Source of the DNA: Populus alba
Taxonomy: Eukaryota > Streptophyta > Magnoliopsida > Malpighiales > Salicaceae
DNA: 64,000 bases
NCBI RefSeq assembly: GCF_005239225.2
Contig: NC_133293.1
Coordinates: 7,626,001-7,690,000, forward strand
Direction of reading: 5' to 3'
Part shown: in pieces, positions 1-10,625 of the stretch
How positions within the stretch are numbered: position 1 is the stretch's first letter
How the letters are laid out: each line of letters starts with the position of its first letter
Made by a program: the position numbers and the translations under genes
The notes under the pieces: model-generated
What the model was told of the DNA's origin: nothing
The model's database searches: none
Seen by the model: only the letters and a program-made list of their open reading frames with translations

Positions 1-961
1 TGGTAGCTTTTGAAAGTTAGGTAACAGTTTTTGGAATATTACTTCGATTCCTATGTATTTGTATATAAATACCAGTAAGTATGGGAAGTTATGGGTTTGT
101 ATACTGTCAATTTCTTTGGGTAGAAACCGAATGTGTTAGTACCTGTAATGAAGAGTGGTTGTTTCTAATTGCTAGTGTTGCTGATTGCTGCTATTTATAC
201 ATTTGTAATAGGTAAGTTTAATTTAATTCATTAGGTTGCAGCCGATTGGTTAATGTTATGGCATGCATTAAAAGTCAGTTTAGTTTCTTAGGTTTTTAAA
301 TGTTTGCTTATGGCGTGCATTGGGATAGTGAAGGGTAGAAAATCGTTAGCTTTGTTAGAGATCTCTGTCACTATATATTCTTCTACATAATGTCATTATT
401 GTCTTGTTCAATATGTTGAAGTAGCATTATATAAGTAGAACTAGTTTGAATTTTGGGGGAAGGTGGCAATCATGGTTATTATTTATTGAATCATGTAAGA
501 GGGAAATGAAAATATTATAGTTAATCGTATGGCTCAGTTTTGAAAATGCAATTTTCAGTGATGTATGGTACAGTTGACATATTATAGTTAGCACAAGAAA
601 TAAAATAGTGGAAGCAGGAAATGAAAAGGAAAAACAATTTGCCTGTGATTTGTTCATTGTTTCTGGAATTCCAATTTTGATCTATTGAAATTATAAATTT
701 TGATTAGAGATAATAGGTATTTTGGAAAAAGAAATTCAATTTCACTTTCAAAGGAGGTAAAGGACTGAATTGCAAATAAATATAGCCTTATAAATTTTAC
801 AAGCCGGGCAAAATTTCATTAAACGTGGAGAAAGTGAACAATAACACTTATTTGCAAGAATGCATTATCCATTTGTAACAAGTCATACAATTTTCAATTA
901 TTCACAAAAAAATTTGTATGGTATGATAGATATGGATTCACACTAGTTTTCAACACTTTTT
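1..961. other. AT-rich intergenic, no gene seen
   Basis: I see no coding region, RNA gene or recognisable repeat here. The last bases (about 950-966) form a pyrimidine-rich tract ending in 'gacag', which could be the 3' splice site in front of the transposase remnant that follows. Confidence 0.5.
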
Positions 962-1332
962 GACAGGGATTATGATGACGTACTGAATAATGTTGCTGAT
1001 TATGTTAATTATAGTAATTCTTCTGTAAATGATGGAGATTGCAGTGGCAATCACAATTCTGATACTGACGACGACAACGATGACAATGATGATTCAGATG
1101 AAAAAGGTGAGTTGTTTTGGGAAAGGGAGTTCAATAATCAGAAATTGATTTTATGCACGGCAGGTGCCATAGCTTTATATTATAATACTTATATATATAA
1201 GGAGCCTTATATAGATTCATACAATATTGGAATGCAATGGTTGACATAAATATTACATGGACATTAGACGCGTTGTGTAAACATGTTTAGGATGGATGTA
1301 ACAACATTTCAAAGTCTGTGCTTTAAACTTGA
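962..1332 (+). pseudogene. PIF/Harbinger (HARBI1-like) transposase N-terminus, broken
   Basis: One reading frame runs from 962 into the assembly gap, interrupted by TAA at 1247-1249 and TAG at 1265-1267. Seen: an Asp-rich stretch (about residues 35-50), then 'CTAGAIALYYNTYIYKEP', then after the stops 'NMFRMDVTTFQSLCFKL'. The order (acidic leader, YY..Y..KEP motif, FRM...F..LC helix) is that of plant HARBI1-like nucleases of the PIF/Harbinger superfamily, which cut and paste DNA with an RNase-H-fold DDE domain. That domain would lie in or beyond the gap, so only the N-terminal helical part is visible. A 'gacag' just before the frame could be a splice acceptor. The assignment rests on motif order alone. 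Confidence 0.55.
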
Positions 1333-1832
1333 NNNNNNNNNNNNNNNNNNNNNNNNNNNNNNNNNNNNNNNNNNNNNNNNNNNNNNNNNNNNNNNNNNNN
1401 NNNNNNNNNNNNNNNNNNNNNNNNNNNNNNNNNNNNNNNNNNNNNNNNNNNNNNNNNNNNNNNNNNNNNNNNNNNNNNNNNNNNNNNNNNNNNNNNNNNN
1501 NNNNNNNNNNNNNNNNNNNNNNNNNNNNNNNNNNNNNNNNNNNNNNNNNNNNNNNNNNNNNNNNNNNNNNNNNNNNNNNNNNNNNNNNNNNNNNNNNNNN
1601 NNNNNNNNNNNNNNNNNNNNNNNNNNNNNNNNNNNNNNNNNNNNNNNNNNNNNNNNNNNNNNNNNNNNNNNNNNNNNNNNNNNNNNNNNNNNNNNNNNNN
1701 NNNNNNNNNNNNNNNNNNNNNNNNNNNNNNNNNNNNNNNNNNNNNNNNNNNNNNNNNNNNNNNNNNNNNNNNNNNNNNNNNNNNNNNNNNNNNNNNNNNN
1801 NNNNNNNNNNNNNNNNNNNNNNNNNNNNNNNN
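1333..1832. other. Assembly gap of 500 N
   Basis: There are exactly 500 unknown bases, a conventional placeholder size, so the true length is not known. It truncates the Harbinger remnant. Reading frames across it are meaningless. Confidence 0.98.
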
Positions 1833-2045
1833 GAAAGAATGAGGACCAAATTTGATAGATAAAAAAATGATAAGGAAAAAGCAAATAACAATTATAAAAA
1901 TAAGGACCAAAGTTAATATAAAAATAAAATTTTAAGAGATAAAATTGAAAAATAAATATTCAAAACAAAATATATATAGCAATCAAAAGTTTGATGATCA
2001 AATTTGATATAATCAGCAAATAATGACATTTCTAAATTTTTCACA
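1833..2045. other. AT-rich spacer
   Basis: A-rich spacer with the short motif 'aggacca' recurring. No gene or known repeat seen. Confidence 0.5.
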
Positions 2046-2405
2046 ACTTCTGGAAAGTATTTTTCCCCCAAATTTTTCAGGAAAACACTTTCCTGAAAAT
2101 CAAGCTAAATTTTCCTTTTACTGGAAAGAGTTTTCCATTGACTAACTTTTCTAATGGCAAACAAACACAAGAAAGTTTGGAAAGTGATTTCCCGGAAACC
2201 ACTTTCCAGAAAACAAACACAACTAAAGGGAAAATATTTTCCTGAAAACCAAGCCAAATTTTTCTTTGACTAAAATTGACTTAAAAGTGTTTTTCGTTGA
2301 TCGGAAAGTGTTTTCCGTTGACTAATTTTTCTAATGACAAACAAACACAGAAAAGTTTGGAAAATGATTTCCCAAAACCTACTTTCCAGGAAACAAACAT
2401 GGCCT
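2046..2405. repeat. Two tandem ~170-bp units with fold-back 'ggaaaacactttcc' motifs
   Basis: Two diverged direct copies (about 2060-2215 and 2225-2400) share, in order, a gaaaa(c/t)a(c/t)tttcctgaaaa motif, 'caagc(t/c)aaatttt', 'ttttc(c/t)(a/g)ttgactaa', 'aatg(g/a)caaacaaacac' and 'actttccag(a/g)aaacaaaca'. The many ggaaa/tttcc elements make each unit partly self-complementary, as in small non-autonomous DNA transposons. The family was not identified. The array ends exactly where the segmental duplication begins. Confidence 0.6.
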
Positions 2406-3506
2406 AAGTGTCAATTTAGCCTAAGGCTTAACCCCTAAAATATCGTTTCTGACATTGTTTGGGTGAGAAAACGATCGATTTTTTCTTACCAGCTTGGCAC
2501 GGGTTAGACCCAGATTATCAAATTGACTCACTGCACTATGCTAAATTTTATAACCATAGGTCTATTATAAAAAAAAACGAAAAAAAAAAGTTAAGTGACG
2601 TGGGGATTTCACTGTAGTTCTACATACAAATTATTGTAGATTGTAATAGTAAAATTGACATGGATATTGTGTTTAATTAAAAAGATCATGGAGAACGATT
2701 TAGTATTTTCACGTTGTCTTTTTTATTTTTTTTATTCAAAAAGTTGTGGCGAGTGATCCACACGTCTCAACAAATAGGTGGCACCCAAGCCATTAAAAAG
2801 GCGCATGAGACGCCTTCTAGAGGTCAAATCTGGTCATATGTTGTCTAGATAGATATGCAAACATGCCCTCTTCTATATGGGGCAGTGCATGTAAACAGAT
2901 CATGATTGGATTGTAGTCAGTGATCAATTTGTATGTGTTTTTTCTTTTCTTTTTTTTCTCTCCTAACAATTAAAGTACATAATTGTCCTCTGTTTGTTTG
3001 TTGTTTGCTTGGGTCTAGCAAGGGTAGACTCTTGGGTTTTGCATCGCCGCCAGATCCAAGTTGCTTAGGTCTATTATGACTGTCAGACACAAAATATTTA
3101 AAACATTCTTTATTATTTAATATTTTTTTGATATAATTTTTTTTTAAAAAATATTGACTTGCTACAAAGGCGCCAATATGCTATTTAGTATTAAAACTCG
3201 AGTGGTTGGATAGCGTGGACATTCACATTTTGGGTGGATGGAAGGAATGATAAGCATATATATGTTAATACAAAGAACCGAATTTCAGGACATAATCTTC
3301 AAACTTCCAGTTATAGTTCTTCACCGTTTTAATTTTATTGGTCCAGCACAAGTTCTTGACAAGGAGGACAAAGGAATTCTAGCAGAAGAATAAGAGGAGC
3401 AGGTAAGAGATCAATTCAAACAATATTTTTAATTTATCATGCCTTGAGACATGGCTGACATCCTGTATTCAAACATTTTGGAAAATCTCTTTTAATATTC
3501 CAATTT

Positions 3507-3510
<4 letters not shown>

Positions 3511-3547
<37 letters not shown>
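3511..3547. repeat. (AT)n microsatellite
   Basis: Uninterrupted 'at' dinucleotides within copy 1 of the duplication; the corresponding tract in copy 2 is much shorter. Confidence 0.9.
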
Positions 3548-3550
<3 letters not shown>

Positions 3551-4531
3551 AATCACCACAAGTTAGAGTCAGGGATGGAGTGAATATAATAAATTCTGTA
3601 AAATAAGAAACCTTATAACGTACGTTTATTTGAATAGTGACACCTCTGCCCTATCATAATCTTTCTTGTTCCCCCCTTTGCCCTATCACGTTCTTTCTTG
3701 CTTCTCTTAATCAAAGATTTTCAACATGATTTTTTCCAGTTTCGAAAGGAAGTGTATGTTGCCCTATCATAATGAAAAAGACCTCATCTCTACCATATAT
3801 ATATTTCATTATTTTACGAAATTAGGAGATGAGATATATTTCAGTTTGAGATCTCTCATATTGAAGTTGATGACATATGATTTACCCCCAATTAGCTTTA
3901 TTTGTGAATGTTTTCTAAATTGTGGCTTCGATGTGAGTGGGGCGACTCTATCGATCCAAATATGTGAGGATATATAAATTATAGAATGTTTTTTTCTAGA
4001 TTGGTGATGAGGGTATCTATCTCTTATTCTTTATACATCAAAGACTAATATGGCATGATTAAAGAGTTGTTTCTTATAAATAATTTATGATAAAAATGAG
4101 TTAAAAGGACTTTAAATTATAAATATGTTTGATAAAAAATTATTTGAAACTGATTTTTTAAAATTAAAAGAAATGTAGTATATGTAATCAAAATCTTCAA
4201 GTTCAAAACTAAAAATCTCGGCTTTTGATAAAAATAAAATTCTGAAATTAAAATAAATATATTTATGACTTGTGTTCTTAAATAAGAAGTTAATGAATTA
4301 ACTACGTACTTAAATTAATCATATAGAACATGACCTAAATATTTACCTTGATTGAAACACTGAAATTTATATATTCATGGGAAACTTTTTCCTCACTTCT
4401 TTTAGAATTAAAGCCTTTTATGCGCATTGAGGTAGGGAACAAATCAACTTACCTCCAAGCACGCACGCATGGCCCACGAACCACAGTTGGTGGATGGTTA
4501 TTCTTGTGCAATTTTCATGCAGAAGCAGCTC

Positions 4532-4538
4532 TATATAA
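4532..4538 (+). promoter_or_regulatory. TATA box of the first BAHD gene
   Basis: 'tatataa' lies 94 bp before the ATG in 'gctctatataagagc', followed by a plausible transcription start and a short A-rich leader. The same box is kept at 38501-38507 in the duplicate gene. Confidence 0.65.
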
Positions 4539-4625
4539 GAGCTTCGCAACGAAGGTAGAATTCCAAATACACAATTGATAACTACACAAACTTTTGGGAA
4601 ACGACCAAGTTAATTAGTAGCTGAA

Positions 4626-5918
4626 ATGAAGATTGAAATTGAAGTAATCTCCAACGAGATCATCAAGCCATCTTCTCCGACCCCAGATCACCTTCGCCAT
4701 TACCAGCTCTCCTTTCTTGATCAAATCTCTCCCCCGACCTATAACCCTCTGCTCCTCTTCTATCCAGCAGACGGTGATGTGAAGATCAACAACATAGAGA
4801 AACCTAACCACCTCAAGCAATCCTTGTCTGAGGTCTTAAACCTTTACTATCCCTTAGCCGGACGTATTAAGGACAACCTTTTCGTAGAGTGCAACGATGA
4901 GGGCATTCCATTTTTCCAGGCAGAAGTCAAGTGCCGACTTCCACAAGTTGTTGAGAATCCAGATCCTAGTGAACTCAACAAGTTGACCCCATTTGCACTA
5001 GATGATGCTGAAGAGCTGCCTCTAGGCATCCAGTACAACATCTTTGAGTGTGGTGGAATTGTTATTGGTCTGTGCATCTCACACAAAGTTGGAGATGCAT
5101 CATCACTTTTCACGTTTATCAAATATTGGGCTGCCAGTGCTCGTGGAGAAGCAGATCATATATCAAGACCAGAGTATATCTCTGCAACTCTCTTCCCACC
5201 TATCAACATATCAGGGTTTAAACCAGCCACTGGTATCACTAAAGAAGATGTTGTGACAAAAAGGTTCGTGTTCCGCTCCTCTTCAATAGAGAAGCTAAAA
5301 GAAAAATGCAGTCCTGCAAGTGGAAGCTTGGAAAATCAGCGACCACCATCACGTGTTGAGGCCTTGTCAGTATTCATATGGCAACGCTTCACAGCTGCCA
5401 CTAAAGTAGAATCAAAACCCGAAAGAATTTACTCCATGGTTCATGCAGTGAACCTGCGCTCGAGGATGGAACCTCCGCTCCCAGAATACTCCTTCGGAAA
5501 CTACTATCGGATTGCATTCACAATTCCATCCATTGATACTGGCGAGGAAAACTACAATCTTGTTAGTCAGATCAGAGACTCAATTGGTAAAATTGACAAA
5601 GAATACGTGAAGAAACTTCAAAAGGGCGGTGAGCACTTGGGCTTCATCAAAGAGCAAGCCGCAAGATTTCTCAGAGGTGAGGTGATTTCTTTGAATTTCA
5701 CAAGCTTGTGCAGGTTTCCTTTGTATGAAGCTGATTTTGGGTGGGCGAAACCTATATGGGTAGGCTCTCCAAGTCTCACCTTCAAGAACCTAGTTGTTTT
5801 CATGGACACTGCATCAGGTGATGGAATAGAAGCACTTGTGCACTTGAAGGAGGAAGACATGGCCAAATTCGAAGAGGATGAGGAGTTGCTTCAGTATATT
5901 GTACCAACCAAATGTTAA
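4626..5918 (+). CDS. BAHD acyltransferase, vinorine-synthase-like (copy 1)
   Basis: Intact intronless ORF of 430 aa, the usual BAHD length. BAHD enzymes move an acyl group from acyl-CoA to an alcohol or amine of a specialised metabolite in the cytosol. The catalytic HxxxD motif is HKVGD (residues 153-157), with His as general base. The structural DFGWG motif near the C-terminus reads DFGWAKP (370-376), so its last Gly is Ala; several functional family members tolerate this. The N-terminal 'IIKPSSPTPDHLRHYQLSFLDQ' region and the lack of introns fit the clade with vinorine synthase and related acetyltransferases. The start is supported by the TATA box 94 bp upstream and by conservation in the duplicate at 38595. 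The acceptor substrate cannot be told from sequence. Confidence 0.93.
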   Translation: MKIEIEVISNEIIKPSSPTPDHLRHYQLSFLDQISPPTYNPLLLFYPADGDVKINNIEKPNHLKQSLSEVLNLYYPLAGRIKDNLFVECNDEGIPFFQAEVKCRLPQVVENPDPSELNKLTPFALDDAEELPLGIQYNIFECGGIVIGLCISHKVGDASSLFTFIKYWAASARGEADHISRPEYISATLFPPINISGFKPATGITKEDVVTKRFVFRSSSIEKLKEKCSPASGSLENQRPPSRVEALSVFIWQRFTAATKVESKPERIYSMVHAVNLRSRMEPPLPEYSFGNYYRIAFTIPSIDTGEENYNLVSQIRDSIGKIDKEYVKKLQKGGEHLGFIKEQAARFLRGEVISLNFTSLCRFPLYEADFGWAKPIWVGSPSLTFKNLVVFMDTASGDGIEALVHLKEEDMAKFEEDEELLQYIVPTKC

Positions 5919-6537
5919 GCAGACTACATTAATTACATATCGTTATTAGTATATTGGTAAGTACTTTCCTAATTAGGTTTGGTACTTATGGTGTGGTTTC
6001 GACTGTGTTGAATCAATCTGGGTAATAATATTATAAGCTTTTCGATGTATTAATTATTAATTTAGTATGTAAATTCAACAAATTAAAATAAAAGAAGAAG
6101 AAGAAAGAACTCGCTACATAGAAAATGGCAAAAGATGAAAATCAAAAGGGACCTGTTGAAAAGAGATTTGGATCCTACATGTCCGTTCGATTATGTTTCA
6201 AATTTAGCTATTCATTTTGAATTAAATAATCTGAATTATTGGAGAAAAATAAAATAATAAAGATTATGTTTTAAATTGTTACCGTTTATATATATATATT
6301 ATAAACTGAATCTTGCCTAATCAATTTAAATTTAATATTTTAAATTTAACAAATATATGATTATGTTTCCAAGAAAATAGGAATATCTCAATTCATTTAA
6401 AAGAACGTCTTGAATTTGTCAAACCCTCCATTTAATGCACGAAGAAGAGGTTGCTTGAAATTGGTTGGTGCAGCTTGTGGAAGAAAGAACATGCTGCAAT
6501 GCAACGTGCCTTACCATTTGTAAATCCAACAAAACAA
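5919..6537. other. Downstream flank of BAHD copy 1
   Basis: 3' flank with A-rich stretches (for example near 6085) that could serve as polyadenylation signals. It is collinear with 39888-40413. No other gene. Confidence 0.5.
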
Positions 6538-6717
6538 GCTGCAAGATTTCTCAGAGGTGAAGTGGTTTCTTTTAACTTCACAAGCTTGTGCAGGTTTCCT
6601 TTGTATGAAGCTGATTTTGGGTGGGCGAAACCTATATGGGTAGGCTCTCCAAGTCTCACCTTCAAGAACCTAGTTGTTTTCATGGACACTGCATTAGGTG
6701 ATGGAATAGAAGCACTT
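6538..6717 (+). pseudogene. BAHD acyltransferase 3' fragment at duplication breakpoint
   Basis: These 180 bp match codons about 346-405 of the neighbouring BAHD gene with only a handful of differences, in frame, including the DFGWAKP motif. The match begins exactly where similarity between the two duplication copies ends ('aaaacaa') and stops at 'gaagcactt', beyond which the DNA is Tat/Ogre-like repeat. It has no start, no HxxxD motif and no proper C-terminus, so it is a rearrangement scar rather than a gene. Confidence 0.9.
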
Positions 6718-6967
6718 TGAGTATGTGTAGACAGGTCATTTATGAAAATAGACCAGGATAAACGTGAATATGTGGGCTGGTCGCCTCTGAAAATAGACCA
6801 CTTTAAATATGTGTGGGCAAGTCGCTTGTGAAAACAGATCAATTTTCTTTAAAAGGAGCAGGTTGCCCAAGATAATGTGATCGTTTTTCTTTTTCTTCTT
6901 TACGAAGCTTACTATCTAAAACCTCTTGCGAGATTTCGGTTGTAAGCATTGTAAAGAGAGAGGAAAA
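6718..6967 (+). mobile_element. Tat/Ogre-like 3' internal region with polypurine tract
   Basis: Short repeats of the form 'gtcgc..(g/t)tgaaaatagacca' (6718-6855) are followed by 'gtaaagagagaggaaaa', a polypurine tract directly before an LTR start. The whole stretch matches 26421-26777, which precedes another LTR of the same family. It is the 3' end of an element truncated on its left by the BAHD fragment. Confidence 0.6.
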
Positions 6968-8200
6968 TATCATAACCTATTTTTGAGTTATTCCCTAATT
7001 CATATTTTTTCTATCTTCGAAAAATACAAAAAAAATAAAAAATATTATCAAAAAAATATAATAGTGAAAAAAGGATGCCAGAACGCTAAGAAAATGGTAA
7101 AAAATTGGTTCAGGAGGTTCTAAAATACAAATATTGAAATTTGACGGTATTTTGTTGACTGTTTAGAGCTCAATTGACAAAGAAAATTCAATTTGAGGAA
7201 GAAAAGTCCAAAAATCAGTTGTTTATGGACTCAATTAAATTTTAGTGAAGGTTTAATTGAATTTATGGAGGGTTTGATTGCAAGAAAAATTGATTTTGAA
7301 GTCAATTTAGGCTTTGATTAGAAGAAATTAAAGTTTTGGGATCAAATTATATTTTTTAAGAGTTAATTTGGTCAAATCAGGGCTTAATTGTATAAATATT
7401 GAAGTTTGATAGCCAATTAGAGACTTAATTGAAGAAATCCAAAATCAAGGAGAAAAACACACTTAAATAGAGGGGCTACAATTAAACCGAATCAGGGGCC
7501 AAATGAAGAAATTAGAAGTTTATTGCTCAATTAAGGGTCGAATCGCATAAATTCAAGACCAAGGACCAATGTGAAAAAAGCAGCCAACTTCAGGCTCGAC
7601 AATTGAATTTGGCAGGGATGCAATTGAATTGATTTTTACAATCAAAATTACAATTGAGGTCCAATGTGAACTCTATCACGTTTTTGCCACCTTTTCCTTT
7701 TAAATGAAACGGTGCGTTTTGTCCAAAATGATGTCGTTTCATTCACTGTTCACGAAAAAAAAAATAGACCCAGACGGTGCCGTTTTGAACGGCATTATGG
7801 ATCTTCTTCTTCCCCTGGACACGCGAAGTAGGGGAAGAAGAAGATTTTTCTCCCCCTATTTTCACCGACTTTCTTCCTTTAAAAAGCCTCACAAAGACGC
7901 TGACCTAGGACCTCCACTTGCATGAAGCCTTCCACGTGTTGAAGAAAAGGGAAGAGATGTGTCCTTTGGGCGATGGAGGGGCGGAAGCACAATAGCCACC
8001 CCGGCCTCTCTCTCCCTTGTTTTTTGCCTATAAATACAGGTGAGACGAGGATGAAAAAAAGAGAAGAGAGAGAGCAGGGGAGGCTCTAAAGACTGAAGGA
8101 AAAAAAAACAAGAATTTATTGTCTCCCTATATTTTCTAGATAAACCTTTATAGTTTCTTTAAGGGTGGACGGTTCGCCGTGACGCTTCACACGTGCCATA
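6968..8200 (+). mobile_element. LTR of Tat/Ogre-like retroelement (copy A)
   Basis: It begins 'tatcataacctatttttgag' (family start tgtcataacc) and ends near 'cacacgtgccata' (family end gtgcgaca). It contains many degenerate 'caattgaggg/caattaa' phrases and a promoter-like 'cctataaatac' at 8027-8037. It matches 26778-27790 over most of its length, and 23840-25676 and the reverse of 47489-49832 more weakly. It has internal-type sequence on both sides, which is unusual (see findings). The assignment to Tat/Ogre is from the primer site and leader that follow. Confidence 0.6.
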
Positions 8201-8203
8201 GAA

Positions 8204-8221
8204 TGGCGACTCAACTAGGGA
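8204..8221 (+). other. Primer-binding site, tRNA-Arg type (putative)
   Basis: 'tggcgactcaactaggga' lies 3 bp after the LTR. I recall the 'tggcgactcc.ctgggga' type as the primer site of Tat/Ogre retrotransposons. Two bases differ from that remembered form. Not checked against a tRNA set. Confidence 0.5.
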
Positions 8222-8773
8222 CCTTGTGGACTAAGCTTTGTTTTTGTTTGATTATTGTGTTTTATTATTTGGGTTGTGTCACTGTTAATATGTATTTCCT
8301 CATTTGCTCATACATTTTAATTTCATACATATTTGTTTGCATTGTAAAATTGCTTTATGCATCATCCGTATTTTTGTATGAGTTACATTGAAAACTCTAG
8401 GTTAAGTGGGGGACTAGCACCTTACCTTACGACTTTTAGTCAAGGTTTAAATTTGTGTAAACCCCAACTTTTCGCTAAGTGCTTAGACCAGTAATTATTG
8501 GTGCACATGCCATCTCATTACCTGCTGAGCCCTCATATCACCTTTACGAAGGCGATCACTAAGACAACAAGAGACCTTTTTTAGACTAGGTAGCAAGCCA
8601 CCCATCATGTAATGGCCTAAACTTAACCTTAGAGTATGAACTCTCTACAAGACATATACATCCATTTGCATCGTAAATATACATCCAATCATTGTAAATA
8701 ACGTGAATACATACATCAGGTTGAAATATAGGTCGCCTACGAGTCTCCACACACCTGACTTAGAGCGAAAAGC

Positions 8774-9087
8774 ATGGAAGATGAAAAGCGTGCTCACCGT
8801 AACATTCATTTTCAAGAAGAGTTGGAGTCTATGAAGACAAGCATGGCTCGCCTCTAGGTTACTTGAGCAAATACTGGGAAATAACTCTGGTGAAGTTCCT
8901 TCCAATCGATCAATCATTTTTTATCGAACCCCAACAATGGCTCATCCTGAAGAAATTGGGGGCAAACATGATCATGAGCCTCAACATAATCAAGCATTTC
9001 TGCAAAAGCTTTTGTGGGAAGGCTAACCGAAGGACAATTGCACCACAGTTGCAGAATGGAGCCAGTTCTTGTTCTGTAAAAAAATAA
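8774..9087 (+). pseudogene. Gag N-terminus of Tat/Ogre-like element, broken
   Basis: ATG at 8774 opens a frame reading MEDEKRAHRNIHFQEELESM and ending about 8856. A shifted frame from 8863 continues with a Ser/Asn/Pro-rich segment. The start, its distance from the LTR (about 570 bp leader) and the heptad-like 'LESMKTSMARL' resemble the capsid precursor start of large Tat/Ogre elements. Nothing of protease, reverse transcriptase or integrase follows, so most of the internal region is deleted. Confidence 0.5.
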
Positions 9088-9090
9088 CTA

Positions 9091-10240
9091 CCTTTGGTTG
9101 ATCATGCCTTCAAAGCTTCTTGATTTTTTGTTTTAACCTGTGTTATTCTTGTTGGTAAGCTTATAATGCCACAAGACTTTCTCTGTCAAAAGAGCCTTCT
9201 TTGTTAAATAAAATCATGTGTTTTCCGGTGTTCATATCACACTCCTTTTTGTTGTTATTACATGTAAATAACATTTTGAGCACAACTTCTGCTCATAAAA
9301 CTACAACACAAAGAATCCTTCGGTGTTTTTCCTTTTTCTTCCAAAAACTATACATGTCCTCATATGTTTTCAAGGATTTTTTTTTTTGGCCTCCAAAGTT
9401 TAGTACAAGAAACAAAAATCATGTTGGTGTTTGTCCAAAACAAACGAATTCTGGAAATTCAAGTTATTTCTTAGAAGGGTAACAATATACCTAGAAAACT
9501 TGAAAGAAAAGGACAAAACAAAAACAAAAACCCCATGAGGTGACTCAAAAGCTGAGTTTTATTTGAATGAATAAATCACTTTGCATACACGTATGAAAAC
9601 AAAACCTATCGATCCTCAATGCATGAGTTTGAGATGAGGAAAGGCTATCTTTGATAATCCTTTCACAAGGTTGAAATATATCATTTGTAGTCCCATTTTG
9701 AGCCTATTATATTTTTTAAAATAACCTTGACTAGGATCACACGCCACACTAAAGGGGCAAGTGCGAAAAAACTCAATGAACAAAGCTGTCCATGCAAAGC
9801 TGGGGTATGATAAAGAAAATCCAAAGGATCCAAAAGATTTGAGCTTATCATAAAAATAATTGAGTTGATTATGCTTAACCAACAAAAATAAAGAAAACAA
9901 AGAGAAAGAGCCCAAACGTGACACTAGGGAGCATGACAAACTATTTTGGAAAGAAATTCAAAAGAAAAAGGTAAGGAAATAATCAAAAGTAATCCTTAGT
10001 CTTAAAAACCCTCAGGCACCTTTTGAGCCTATGAAATTCCTTTCTTTCATAGCTATAAACCATAGCCTACGTTACATGCTTCTAAAAGCCCTTTTTGATC
10101 AAGTAAGCAATTTGAACCGATAAATGGCGCTCTCAAAACTTGAAGAGCTTTTCCATAAGGGTTGTGGCTTCATGAATTAAGCTACTTGTTATTATGCATG
10201 CTGATAAAATAGGTGCTAAAAGGGAAACACCCTTCCTTGA
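9091..10240 (+). mobile_element. Non-coding internal part of Tat/Ogre-like element
   Basis: No coding potential. Phrases such as 'ccttttgagcctatgaaattcctttctttcatagc' (about 10019-10052) are typical of the long non-coding 3' part of such elements as I remember them. The stretch is interrupted by the Athila insertion and resumes at 22185. Confidence 0.4.
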
Positions 10241-10245
10241 TAAAG
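10241..10245 (+). repeat. Target-site duplication of the Athila element (left)
   Basis: 'taaag' is repeated at 22180-22184, directly outside the two TG...CA LTR ends. Confidence 0.9.
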
Positions 10246-10443
10246 TGACACGACCAAAAGATTGATGTCTTCTCCCAAGTGCAGGAGTGTCGAAATAATA
10301 AATAACCTGGCAAGACCGGGGTCGAACCACAGAGAGGTTAATTGTATAAATTATAAATAACAAGAAAACAACAACAACAATAACAATAACAATAACAACA
10401 ACAACAACAATAATAATAATAGTAATAGTAATATTAATATTAA

Positions 10444-10475
<32 letters not shown>

Positions 10476-10476
10476 C

Positions 10477-10507
<31 letters not shown>

Positions 10508-10591
10508 CAGTACGTGACGTTGTTATACCTAAGAATGATCTAAAAGATCGGGTCACAGGTTTCCAGCCTATATACTGATTTTATGATAATA

Positions 10592-10625
<34 letters not shown>

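Larger units (their letters stand above)
2406..6537 (+). repeat. Segmental duplication, copy 1 (no retrotransposon insert)
   Basis: This 4.1-kb block is collinear with 31364-40413. Both start at 'aagtgtcaatttagcctaagg' and both lose similarity just after 'aaatccaacaaaacaa'. It holds the first intact BAHD gene with about 2.2 kb of upstream and 0.6 kb of downstream sequence. Copy 2 is longer only because a 5-kb gypsy element sits in it; here the corresponding point (about 3714) is uninterrupted, giving a natural empty site. Upstream of the gene I find no other coding region. Confidence 0.93.

Noticed and set aside
1253..1910. Long reading frames across the N run on both strands
   Set aside because: They consist of unknown residues and are artefacts of the gap.
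3190..3410. Possible exon ('...FIGPAQVLDKE..') ending in 'caggtaagag', conserved at 32150-32365
   Set aside because: The two copies differ by frame-changing indels and stops, and no family is recognisable; conservation is explained by the segmental duplication.
6432..6842. Minus-strand 136-aa ORF over the BAHD fragment
   Set aside because: Antisense shadow of the BAHD coding fragment; the same shadow appears under both intact genes.
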